Positions 24,917-32,104 of a stretch of DNA of 56,547 nt are shown piece after piece. The stretch spans positions 1-56,547 of the forward strand of contig CAMVAP010000018.1 in the NCBI GenBank assembly GCA_947165485.1, written 5' to 3'. The notes beneath the pieces were generated by a model. That model saw nothing but the letters and a program-made list of their open reading frames with translations. It had not been told where the DNA came from and did no database searches. The first letter of the stretch is position 1. Every line of letters starts with the position of its first letter. A program made the position numbers and the translations under genes. Source of the DNA: an uncultured Prevotellaceae bacterium (GTDB lineage Bacteria > Bacteroidota > Bacteroidia > Bacteroidales > Muribaculaceae).

Positions 24917-25738
24917 CTACTTTTTCACTGTTTCTACAAACTCCTTTATCGATGTAAGGTTATAAACACTTGGAATTTCTACGTAGGCTTCTTCGAGTTT
25001 GTTTCGTGCAGAACGCCAGCCAATGCCATCAGTAATCCACACGAATTCAAACCCATCAACTGAATTTATCCTGGGCGCAAGTTCCGTGTATGCGCGAGCC
25101 ACTTCGTTTAATTTAGAACCACCTCCGCTATAAAAATTCACTTCAATGAGATACTTCGTATTATTAGCTTCGATATAAAAATCAAACCGTTTCTCATCTG
25201 TTCCAAGTACTGAAAGTTCAGAAAATTCCGAAGAATAAACTTCTTGTCTGAATGTGATATTATTATCTTTAAAAATATTTGCTACAGTTCTTTCCATTAT
25301 GTGGCCGCTGCGGTTTTTACGTGCATTGGTGTCAAGTCCTGTCTCTATGCCGAAGACATAGTCTACGAGATTCTTGATCCTGCGTGAATGAAACACGTCT
25401 GCTAAACCTGTTTCTTCAAGGAATTCAACTACTTTACAAGGCGATGTGAAATAGCTTTTCATCATAACCACATTCCCCTGACTATCAACTACAGGCTTGC
25501 GGTCCTCTTCCCTAACAGCAATTAGGATTCCCATAACCTCGAACGCAGATGGGACTTGCTGCCACACTTCAGAGACTGCTTTAGTCAGGTCATCTTTGCC
25601 AATGAGATAATTAAGCGTATTTAGACTCATTTCAACTTGTGATACATTGGCAGATATTTTATCAAAGTCGCAAAAGAAATCCAACGTTTGGTTGGTCTTC
25701 TGAAGTTGCGACATGAACAGGTTAAAATCTTTATTCAT
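24917..25738 (-). CDS. DpnII/MboI-family restriction endonuclease (GATC)
   Basis: 273 aa. The catalytic core RFDFYIE (about 184-190) followed by IEVNFYSGGGSK (198-209) is the modified PD-(D/E)xK site of the DpnII family. A downstream FVWITDGIGW block also matches. It should cut unmethylated GATC. The start ATG overlaps the end of the methylase gene by 8 bp. In transcription order the operon is methylase, nuclease, second methylase, as in the MboI system (from memory), whereas DpnII has the nuclease last. AT-rich, as are its partners. Confidence 0.92.
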   Translation of the reverse strand: MNKDFNLFMSQLQKTNQTLDFFCDFDKISANVSQVEMSLNTLNYLIGKDDLTKAVSEVWQQVPSAFEVMGILIAVREEDRKPVVDSQGNVVMMKSYFTSPCKVVEFLEETGLADVFHSRRIKNLVDYVFGIETGLDTNARKNRSGHIMERTVANIFKDNNITFRQEVYSSEFSELSVLGTDEKRFDFYIEANNTKYLIEVNFYSGGGSKLNEVARAYTELAPRINSVDGFEFVWITDGIGWRSARNKLEEAYVEIPSVYNLTSIKEFVETVKK

Positions 25739-26633
25739 AGTTCTTGATGAGTAGTTCTGTTAATTTTCCTCGTTTGCTGGGGTTTGCGTTGATGGCACGA
25801 GAGGCATAAACTCGGTTGATGGAAAAACCTGCATAGATTTTTTCAAAAAATGTGTCATCTGGATTTTTGGCTGAGCAGTCTGCGTTGCTGAGCATCCATT
25901 TTACATTGGGATTTTCATTGAGAAAAGCGCAATAGTCACGCAGTCTGATTTGTTCATCGTCATTAAAGTCATCTTTGGAATAGGAATTGAAACTTGACGT
26001 GGCATTGAGGGGGCGATAAGGCGGGTCAAAGTAGAAGAAATTATAACCGTCGCTAACGTATTTTTGGGTCGATTCAAAATCGTCATTTAGAATCTTCACA
26101 TCTACACGATTCAGCACCTGGCTATCAGCTTTGATGACCTCGGCATTGCAGATCGTTGGGCGCAAGTGACGGCCAAAGGGAACATTAAATTTCCCCTTGG
26201 CATTGACTCGGTAGAGTCCGTTGAAACATGTTCGGTTAAGGAAAATCAGGTACTTGGAGCGGTCAATGTCATCTAATTTCTCATTGTTGAATATATCCCT
26301 TGCTTGAAGATAGAAATTTTTCTTCTCCTCCTCTTCCACTAATGAGAAATATTTCTCCTCCAAATCGGCCAACCTTTCTATTAAATCGTCTGGGGAGTTC
26401 TTGATAACTTGATAAGCGATTATCAAGTAAGAGTTAACGTCATTGATAATAGCCCGTTTGATATTGGGAAATCGCTGGAGCATGTAGAAGAACATTGCCC
26501 CACCACCCACAAAGGGCTCGATATAAGTGAATTCTTGTCCTTTAAGGTCTTGGGGCAAGTGTTGCTCTAATTGTGATAATAGTTGCCCTTTGCCTCCAGC
26601 CCACTTAAGGAACGGCTTTGCCTGTGTAATCAT
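25731..26633 (-). CDS. Dam/DpnM-like adenine methyltransferase (D12 class)
   Basis: 300 aa from the ATG at 26633 (MITQAKPFLKWAGGK); 17 further upstream codons are open but poorly conserved in character. FLKWAGGKGQL (about 8-18) binds SAM, YIEPFVGGGAMFF follows, and DPPY (203-206) is the catalytic motif: the alpha-class order of Dam and M.DpnII. FNGLYRVNAKGKFNVPFG is the typical GATC-methylase block. It methylates the adenine of GATC, protecting the host from the neighbouring nuclease. First gene of the operon behind a leader of about 270 nt. Confidence 0.93.
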   Translation of the reverse strand: MITQAKPFLKWAGGKGQLLSQLEQHLPQDLKGQEFTYIEPFVGGGAMFFYMLQRFPNIKRAIINDVNSYLIIAYQVIKNSPDDLIERLADLEEKYFSLVEEEEKKNFYLQARDIFNNEKLDDIDRSKYLIFLNRTCFNGLYRVNAKGKFNVPFGRHLRPTICNAEVIKADSQVLNRVDVKILNDDFESTQKYVSDGYNFFYFDPPYRPLNATSSFNSYSKDDFNDDEQIRLRDYCAFLNENPNVKWMLSNADCSAKNPDDTFFEKIYAGFSINRVYASRAINANPSKRGKLTELLIKNYE

Positions 26634-26694
26634 CGTTGTTTGTCCTCCATTGCCGTGGACAAAAAGAAAGCGCACCGCCTTCACTTTTCAACCC

Positions 26695-26828
26695 CTAACG
26701 AAGGCTGTCCGCCACAGATGCCTTTACACAGAGTTGAAAGGAAGGGGTACGCCTATACAGCATAGGCGTATCCTCATTCCTCGAGACTCTGTGTAACAAT
26801 TATTAGTTTGGCGGACTATTCTCGTTAG
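26695..26828. repeat. 134-nt imperfect palindrome in the operon leader
   Basis: Nested pairs share one centre near 26761. CTAACGA (26695-26701) pairs with TCGTTAG (26822-26828), and GTCCGCC (26707-26713) with GGCGGAC (26810-26816). TTACACAGAGT (26724-26734) pairs with ACTCTGTGTAA (26786-26796), and GCCTAT (26751-26756) with ATAGGC (26762-26767). Unpaired bulges separate the stems. It lies between the methylase start and the promoter at 26912. Confidence 0.9.
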
Positions 26829-26911
26829 AAGTCTCTTTGAATTTAGATACTGCTATCTAATTTTTTCCACGATGTCATTATGCGCTCACGATGATGAATC
26901 ACAAGCTGGTG

Positions 26912-26944
26912 CAAAGTTAACGATTTATTCTCGATAACTGCAAA
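26912..26944 (-). promoter_or_regulatory. Promoter of the restriction-modification operon
   Basis: On the minus strand TTTG (26941-26944) and TAACTTTG (26912-26919) are separated by 21 bp, a full Bacteroides consensus. Transcription would begin near 26905 and cross the 134-nt palindrome before the methylase start. It lies about 12 bp beyond the stop of the DpnD-like gene. Confidence 0.7.
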
Positions 26945-26955
26945 CCTTGCTTGGA

Positions 26956-27126
26956 TTATTCATCCTTGACGCTGAATTCTGTTAACACATAATCCGAAGC
27001 ATCGAGCACGAGGTCACAATCGCGGTACATTGCCTTGACGAATTGCATGGCCTCATCTTCGTCATGGGCCACTACCTCGACAACACGGCTTAGCACCTCT
27101 GAAACCTGTATACGGTACTTCTTCAT
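26956..27126 (-). CDS. DpnD/PcfM-like small protein
   Basis: 56 aa from the ATG at 27126; the upstream 20 codons are an unlikely extension. The pattern MKKYRIQVSEVLSRVVEVVA, then DEDEAMQFVKAMYRDCDLVLDASDYVLTEF, matches the DpnD/PcfM family: a short beta-strand, an EALxxV-type helix and an IVLDAxDF-type strand. DpnD is named from the Streptococcus pneumoniae DpnI cassette and has no proven biochemical role. Here it sits directly upstream of, and in the same orientation as, a DpnII-type operon, which argues for a shared function. Unmethylated GATC sites lie just before it. Confidence 0.78.
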   Translation of the reverse strand: MKKYRIQVSEVLSRVVEVVAHDEDEAMQFVKAMYRDCDLVLDASDYVLTEFSVKDE

Positions 27127-27136
27127 ATCGTATGCA

Positions 27137-27144
27137 AAGTAACA
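27137..27144 (-). promoter_or_regulatory. Possible -7 box of the DpnD-like gene
   Basis: TTACTTTG on the minus strand, one base off TAnnTTTG, lies about 10 bp before the ATG at 27126. The leader would be only a few nucleotides. Confidence 0.4.
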
Positions 27145-27170
27145 GAAATACCCTGACAAAAACGGGAATA

Positions 27171-27204
27171 GATCAATTCTTAACAAAAGTGATCAAAAAT
27201 GATC
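27171..27204. promoter_or_regulatory. Cluster of three GATC sites
   Basis: GATC occurs at 27171, 27191 and 27201, spaced 20 and 10 bp, so all three face the same side of the helix. They lie 27-60 bp upstream of the possible -7 box of the DpnD-like gene. Two are within TGATCA, a wider palindrome. Confidence 0.6.
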
Positions 27205-27261
27205 AATTGTATGGGATTTCTTGTTATTATTGCTATCGTTTTGTTGTTTAAAGAGTGGGGG

Positions 27262-27352
27262 TACGAGCCAGAGGCTCGTATTACGGGACAAGACGGGCGC
27301 GGGGGTTGTTACGAGCCGGAGGCTCGTATTACGGGACAGGATGGGTGCGGGG
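27262..27352. repeat. Two 48-bp direct repeats with a perfect hairpin
   Basis: TACGAGCC-AGA-GGCTCGTA (27262-27280) and TACGAGCC-GGA-GGCTCGTA (27310-27328) each lead into TTACGGGACARGAYGGGYGCGGGGG. The period is 48 bp. The right-edge repeat at 56388 has the same plan: a short-loop hairpin, then a GGGGAC...GACGCGGG tail. Confidence 0.9.
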
Positions 27353-27369
27353 GATGGAGAGGATGTTTA

Positions 27370-27474
27370 ATTTTAAAAAAGTTGTCCTTGTTGTCGTCCA
27401 GGTTGTTGTGGTTGTTTGAGAGCAAGAGCGCGGATGCCCAGTAGAGGAGGTTGTTTGATTAGAGGTAGGGGGCG
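27370..27474. repeat. Right copy of the 45-bp inverted repeat with inner extension
   Basis: 27430-27474 is the exact reverse complement of 23658-23702, including the last codons and stop of the uvrA-like gene. Inwards, 27370-27429 matches the left tandem repeats with small gaps. Between this copy and ruvB (27475-27596) I see only T/G-rich sequence and the ruvB promoter. Confidence 0.95.
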
Positions 27475-27596
27475 GATGTTGTTGTGTTGATTGTATGTGT
27501 TGTTTTCCTTTTATTGTTGGTTCAAGAGGTGGGATGCTAATTAGTTAAATTAGTGAAATTCGCAGTTTAAAAAACGACGTAATGAATTATTGTTGT

Positions 27597-27604
27597 ACCT
27601 TTGT
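27597..27604 (+). promoter_or_regulatory. ruvB: -7 box immediately before ruvB
   Basis: Exact TACCTTTG. The ruvB ATG at 27613 is eight bases after the box, so the expected leader is 0-3 nt. Confidence 0.6.
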
Positions 27605-27612
27605 GGATTGGT

Positions 27613-28632
27613 ATGGAAGAGGAATTTGACATCAGGAGAGAGCAGCTCAAGACTGATCAGGATTTTGAGCGGGCGTTGAGGCCTGTGCGGTTTGAGGACT
27701 TTGCGGGTCAAGACAAGATTATCGAGAACCTGCGCGTGTTTGTCGCAGCGGCCAAGCTGCGTGGCGAGTCGCTGGACCATGTGCTGTTTCACGGTCCTCC
27801 GGGTCTGGGCAAGACGACGTTGAGCAACATCATCGCCAATGAGTTGGGGGTGGGCTTCAAGGTCACGTCGGGTCCCGTGCTCGACAAGCCTGGCGACCTG
27901 GCTGGCCTGTTGACCTCGCTCGACGAGAACGACGTGCTGTTTATCGACGAGATCCACCGCCTGAGCCCCATCGTGGAGGAGTACCTGTATAGCGCGATGG
28001 AGGACTACCGTATCGACATCATGATTGACAAGGGACCCGGCGCGCGCTCGGTGCAGCTGACGCTTGCCCCGTTCACCCTGATCGGTGCGACCACCCGCAG
28101 TGGCCTGTTGACGTCGCCGCTGAGGGCCCGCTTCGGCATCAACTGTCACCTGGAGTACTATGACCACAAGGTGCTGGAGGGCATCATTCGCCGCAGCGCC
28201 CGCCTGCTGGCCGTGCCCATCGACGACAAGGCGGCCACCGAGATTGCCCTGCGCAGCCGCGGCACGCCCCGTATCGCCAACTCGCTGCTGCGCCGCGTGC
28301 GCGACTTTGCCCAGGTCAAGGGCAGCGGTCGCATCGACCTGCCCATCGCCCGCTATGCGCTGGAGGCGTTGAATATTGACAAATATGGTCTGGACGAGAT
28401 CGACAACAAGATCCTGCTGACGATTATCGACAAGTTTGGCGGCGGTCCTGTGGGCTTGAATACCATCGCCACGGCGATGAACGAGGATCCCGGCACCATC
28501 GAGGAGGTGTATGAGCCCTACCTGATCAAGGAAGGCTTTATCAATCGCACGCCCCGTGGCCGCGAAGCCACCACGCTGGCTTATAACCACCTGAAGCGCG
28601 AACGCCCCGGCGAGGTGGGAAGCATTTTTTAA
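27613..28632 (+). CDS. ruvB: Holliday junction branch-migration helicase RuvB
   Basis: 339 aa from the ATG at 27613; a TTG at 27601 lies inside the promoter. RuvB forms hexameric rings that drive branch migration of RuvA-bound Holliday junctions. The opening [15 protein letters not shown], Walker A GPPGLGKT (61-68), Walker B DEIH (112-115), [19 protein letters not shown] (sensor and arginine finger) and the C-terminal winged helix ([17 protein letters not shown]) are all intact. Normal length. It is followed after 103 bp of repeats by the flippase gene. Confidence 0.97.
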   Translation: MEEEFDIRREQLKTDQDFERALRPVRFEDFAGQDKIIENLRVFVAAAKLRGESLDHVLFHGPPGLGKTTLSNIIANELGVGFKVTSGPVLDKPGDLAGLLTSLDENDVLFIDEIHRLSPIVEEYLYSAMEDYRIDIMIDKGPGARSVQLTLAPFTLIGATTRSGLLTSPLRARFGINCHLEYYDHKVLEGIIRRSARLLAVPIDDKAATEIALRSRGTPRIANSLLRRVRDFAQVKGSGRIDLPIARYALEALNIDKYGLDEIDNKILLTIIDKFGGGPVGLNTIATAMNEDPGTIEEVYEPYLIKEGFINRTPRGREATTLAYNHLKRERPGEVGSIF

Positions 28633-28639
28633 TGAGTTG

Positions 28640-28732
28640 ATAGTTGTAGTTGTTAGTTGCATCCGCTTTCTGGGAACTGGGAACTGAAAAACTGGGAACT
28701 GGCAGCTGAAAAACTGAAAAATTGAAAATAAC
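28640..28732. repeat. Heptamer and octamer repeats between ruvB and the flippase
   Basis: TAGTTG, TAGTTGT and TAGTTGC (from 28651) are followed by a second array of GGGAACT, GGGAACT, GAAAAACT, GGGAACT, GGCAGCT, GAAAAACT and GAAAAATT up to 28732. The unit length is seven to eight bases. It ends just before the ATG at 28736. Confidence 0.8.
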
Positions 28733-28735
28733 CTC

Positions 28736-30226
28736 ATGGCTAACTTGAAATCACTGGCTAAAGACACCGCCATCTATGGCTTGAGCAGTATTGTGGCTCG
28801 TTTTGTCAACTACCTGCTCGTGCCGATACAAACATTGAAATTCGCTTCTACCGGAGGCGAATATGGCATCATCACCAACGTCTATGCCTATGTGGCGATT
28901 CTGATCATGGTGCTGACCTTCGGCATGGAGACCACTTTCTTCAGGTTCATGAACAAGGAGGGCATGGACCGGAAAAAAGTGTACTCCACGGTGCTGAGGA
29001 TGGTAGGAACGGTGGGGGTGGTGACTACGGTTATCGTGTTGCTATTCAGCGGGGAAATCGCTGCATTGCTGGGTTATGGCGACCACCCGGAATATGTGGC
29101 GGTGATGTATATCACCGTGGCACTCGACGCCTTCACGGCCATTGCGTTTGCCTACTTGCGCTGTGAGCACAAGCCGATTAAATTCGCCTCCTTGAAGATA
29201 GCCAACATCGGGCTGAACATTGTGCTCAACCTGATTTATTTCTTCGGGTTGCCCATGCTGCATCTCAACCCCTTCGGCATCTATGGCGAGACGTTCCACT
29301 ACGACGTGGTGTGGGTGTTCTACATCAATCTGTTCTGCTCGATGTTCAACCTCGTTTTCCTGCACAGGGAATTGCGTGGCATCAGCTCAGGATTTGACAA
29401 GAAGATGTGCCGCCAGATGTTGTCCTATGCTTGGCCCATCCTGGTGATGGGTATCGCCGGTCAGCTCAATCAGAGCCTCTCGCAGATCATGTTCCCCAAG
29501 GTGTATCAAGGCGGCAACGCGATGAGCGAATTGGGCATTTATGGTGCCTGCATCAAGATAGCGATGATCATGATGATGATCACTCAGGCCTTCCGCTTTG
29601 CCTACGAGCCCTTTGTGTTCAGCAAGGTCAAGGACAAGGACAGCAAGGAGGTGTATGCCCAGACGATGAAGTACTACATCATCTTCACCCTGCTGGCATT
29701 CCTTGTGGTGATGGCCTACATTGACTTGCTCAAGTACCTGATCGGTGAGAGCTACTGGAGCGGCCTGCGCGTGGTGCCCATTGTGATGGCCGCCGAAATC
29801 GTGTTTGGCGTCTTCTTTAACCTCTCCTTCTGGTACAAGCTCACCGACCGCACCATTTGGGGAGCCTATTTCTCGGGCATTGGCGCCGTTGTGCTGTTTG
29901 TGATCAATCTGCTGTTCATCCCACGCTTCAGCTACATGGCGTGTGCATGGGCCGGTCTCATTGCCTATAGCGTGTCGATGCTCTTATCTTATTTCATTGG
30001 GCAGAAGTACTTCCCAATCCGCTATCCGTTGCGCGACATTGCCATTTATACTGTTGTGGCCGGTGTCCTGTTCACGGCGATGATGCTGCCCGTGGAGAAC
30101 ATGTGGCTCCGGTTGGCCTACCGCACGGTGCTGCTGTTGCTGTTCATGGGCTTCATCTTCCGCAAGGAGCACCTGGGCCAGATGCTGGCCAAGCTGCCCG
30201 TGGTGGGACGATTCATTAAGAAATAA
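28736..30226 (+). CDS. Polysaccharide/lipid-linked oligosaccharide flippase (MATE/MOP superfamily)
   Basis: 496 aa with about fourteen transmembrane helices. The N-terminal KDTAIYGLSSIVARFVNYLLVPIQT and TGGEYGIITNVYAY blocks are typical of the Wzx-like branch of the MOP exporter superfamily, which moves undecaprenyl-linked sugars across the inner membrane. The pairing with ruvB recurs in Bacteroidales (from memory). No glycosyltransferases or polymerase lie beside it, so the substrate is unknown. Confidence 0.88.
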   Translation: MANLKSLAKDTAIYGLSSIVARFVNYLLVPIQTLKFASTGGEYGIITNVYAYVAILIMVLTFGMETTFFRFMNKEGMDRKKVYSTVLRMVGTVGVVTTVIVLLFSGEIAALLGYGDHPEYVAVMYITVALDAFTAIAFAYLRCEHKPIKFASLKIANIGLNIVLNLIYFFGLPMLHLNPFGIYGETFHYDVVWVFYINLFCSMFNLVFLHRELRGISSGFDKKMCRQMLSYAWPILVMGIAGQLNQSLSQIMFPKVYQGGNAMSELGIYGACIKIAMIMMMITQAFRFAYEPFVFSKVKDKDSKEVYAQTMKYYIIFTLLAFLVVMAYIDLLKYLIGESYWSGLRVVPIVMAAEIVFGVFFNLSFWYKLTDRTIWGAYFSGIGAVVLFVINLLFIPRFSYMACAWAGLIAYSVSMLLSYFIGQKYFPIRYPLRDIAIYTVVAGVLFTAMMLPVENMWLRLAYRTVLLLLFMGFIFRKEHLGQMLAKLPVVGRFIKK

Positions 30227-30282
30227 TCACTGGAACGGAAAAATCTTTCAACGATAAACGATAAACTTTAAAGTATTTGTAC

Positions 30283-30290
30283 TACCTTTG
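30283..30290 (+). promoter_or_regulatory. metK: -7 box of metK
   Basis: Exact TACCTTTG. Transcription near 30297 gives a leader of about 144 nt, unusually long for this window. Two ACGATAA heptamers lie just upstream (about 30251-30264). Confidence 0.65.
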
Positions 30291-30323
30291 CAGCCGATTT
30301 TAAGACAACACAATTTACTAACA

Positions 30324-30417
30324 GTGGATAAATTTGGCTGCTTGCAACCACTTGAAAAAATGCTAAAACTGCGATAATCAACTACTTTATCGATTATTTT
30401 TAGCGTTCATCATCCAC
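30324..30417 (+). promoter_or_regulatory. Structured leader of metK, possible regulatory RNA
   Basis: GTGGAT (30324-30329) can pair with ATCCAC (30412-30417), closing a domain that contains a long hairpin: GCTAAAA/TTTTAGC (30362-30368 with 30398-30404) stacked on ATAATC/GATTAT (30374-30379 with 30392-30397) across a five-base bulge. Alternatively AGTGG (30323-30327) pairs with CCACT (30348-30352), which excludes the closing stem. I see no match to the SAM-II consensus. The arrangement is suggestive but unproven. Confidence 0.4.
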
Positions 30418-30440
30418 AAAAAATTACTTTTTTTGGTACA

Positions 30441-31712
30441 ATGAACAGTAAGAATTATTTATTTACGTCGGAGAGCGTGTCCGAAGGGCACCCCGACAAA
30501 GTCGCCGACCAGATCAGCGACGCTATCCTTGACAAGTTCCTAGCCTTTGACCCGCAGGCCCATGTGGCGTGCGAGACACTGGTGACGACCGGTCAAGTCA
30601 TCATCTCAGGCGAGGTGACCACCAATGTCTATATCGACCTGCAACGCACTGCGCGCGAGGTCATCAACAAGATCGGCTACACCAAGAGTGAATACCAGTT
30701 TGACGGCAACTCCTGCGGCATCCTCAACAGCGTGCACGAGCAGAGCGGTGACATCAAGCAGGGCGTGGATAAGGCCGAGGACAACAACGCCGACCAGGGT
30801 GCCGGCGACCAGGGCATGATGTTTGGCTATGCCTGCAACGAGACACCCAACTACATGCCGCTCACGCTCGACCTGGCTCACGCATTGATGCGTGAACTGG
30901 CCGACATCCGTCACAACCACCTGGAGCTGATGCCCTACCTGCGCCCCGACAGCAAGGCTCAGGTAACCGTCGAGTATGATGGCGACACGCATCACCCCGT
31001 TCACATCCATACCATCGTGGTGAGCACCCAGCACGATGAAGACGTGGACCAGCAACGCATCGCTCGCGATGTGCACGACATCCTCATTCCCAGGACACTG
31101 GCACATTACAGCGATGACATCCAGGCGCTGTACGACGGCAAGACCGAGGAATTTGTCAACCCCACGGGTAAGTTTGTAATTGGTGGCCCTCACGGTGACA
31201 CCGGCCTGACAGGTCGCAAAATCATCGTGGACACCTATGGTGGACGTGGAGCACACGGTGGAGGCGCCTTCTCGGGTAAAGACCCCAGCAAGGTGGATCG
31301 CAGCGCAGCCTATGCCTGCCGCCACATCGCCAAGAATGTCGTGGCCGCCGGCATTGCCGACGAGGTGCTGGTACAGGTGGCCTACGCCATCGGTCGCGCC
31401 GAGCCAGTGAGCTTCTACATCAACACCTATGGCACCAGCCACGTGGACATGAGCGATGCCGAAATCGCCGCTGTGCTCAAGGGCATGAAGGAACTAGACA
31501 TGCGTCCCCGGGCCATCATCGAGCGACTCAAGCTGCTCAACCCCATCTATACCGAGGCTGCCGCCTATGGTCACATGGGCCGCCAGTGCAAAACGGTGAC
31601 CAAGAAGTTTGAATCCCTCTACAACGAGACCAAGGAAGTCGAGGTAGAACTCTTCACCTGGGAAAAACTCGACCGCACCGAGGCCCTGCGCGCCGCCTTC
31701 GGCCTCAACTAA
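30441..31712 (+). CDS. metK: S-adenosylmethionine synthase
   Basis: 423 aa. Makes SAM from methionine and ATP; a cytosolic homotetramer in the family. [21 protein letters not shown] (N-terminal ATP/Mg block), the [12 protein letters not shown] hexapeptide region, [21 protein letters not shown] and [19 protein letters not shown] are all present. Length is slightly above the E. coli enzyme, owing to a short insert ([19 protein letters not shown]) seen in many Bacteroidetes. The gene is monocistronic: own promoter, structured leader and a strong palindrome behind it. Confidence 0.98.
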   Translation: MNSKNYLFTSESVSEGHPDKVADQISDAILDKFLAFDPQAHVACETLVTTGQVIISGEVTTNVYIDLQRTAREVINKIGYTKSEYQFDGNSCGILNSVHEQSGDIKQGVDKAEDNNADQGAGDQGMMFGYACNETPNYMPLTLDLAHALMRELADIRHNHLELMPYLRPDSKAQVTVEYDGDTHHPVHIHTIVVSTQHDEDVDQQRIARDVHDILIPRTLAHYSDDIQALYDGKTEEFVNPTGKFVIGGPHGDTGLTGRKIIVDTYGGRGAHGGGAFSGKDPSKVDRSAAYACRHIAKNVVAAGIADEVLVQVAYAIGRAEPVSFYINTYGTSHVDMSDAEIAAVLKGMKELDMRPRAIIERLKLLNPIYTEAAAYGHMGRQCKTVTKKFESLYNETKEVEVELFTWEKLDRTEALRAAFGLN

Positions 31713-31726
31713 AGAATAGGCAAGGG

Positions 31727-31741
31727 GTCGCTTTGAGCGAC
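31727..31741. repeat. Short hairpin after metK
   Basis: GTCGCT-ttg-AGCGAC, six-base arms and a three-base loop, 14 bp past the metK stop. There is no T-run after it. Confidence 0.55.
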
Positions 31742-31823
31742 GTACGCTGCTCCTGTCGATACCCGGGGTGATGTTGTCATGTCATGTCGGTGCAATCGAC
31801 ACTAAGGACTTGACTGAAAACGT

Positions 31824-31866
31824 AATGAAGGGAATGAGCTCCGTGACGGAGCTCATTCCCTTCATT
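31824..31866. terminator. Perfect 43-nt palindrome, terminator-like
   Basis: Two 21-base arms (31824-31844 and 31846-31866) are exactly complementary around a single G. In RNA a stem of about 19 bp with a tetra- or penta-loop would form. T-runs follow within 30 bp (ggctgtttttc). It lies 112 bp past the metK stop and could stop transcription from either side. The rest of the gap up to 32104 holds the promoter of the next gene and otherwise nothing that I recognise. Confidence 0.75.
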
Positions 31867-31922
31867 GATTTGGTGGTGGCTGTTTTTCTCTCATAGTAGT
31901 GATGATTTTTAATGTCACAGGC

Positions 31923-31953
31923 TTGCAAATTTGAATGCGTTTTTCTAATTTTG
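31923..31953 (+). promoter_or_regulatory. Promoter of the BspA-like gene
   Basis: TTG (31923-31925), a 20-bp gap and TAATTTTG (31946-31953) fit the consensus. The leader to the ATG at 32105 would be about 145 nt. Confidence 0.55.
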
Positions 31954-32104
31954 CGACGTGCTCGCTTATCCAGTTACCAGCCTTGGCAAGGAATACTGGC
32001 GCTCATTCATTGAGGACAATCCAAGCCAGACAATCAGGGGCTTGATTTACTGACACCATCAATTTGAAATCAAGTAATATGTTTAACTAAAATAAAGAAC
32101 GGTT

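Noticed and set aside
26695..26828. attC-like site (CTAAC...GTTAG ends, folded body) that would make the restriction genes an integron cassette
   Set aside because: The core heptamers do not match the attC consensus, the element lies on the 5' rather than the 3' side of the operon, and no integron integrase or further cassettes are present.
30297..30440. SAM-II riboswitch before metK
   Set aside because: The characteristic pseudoknot consensus is not visible; only a generic structured leader can be claimed.
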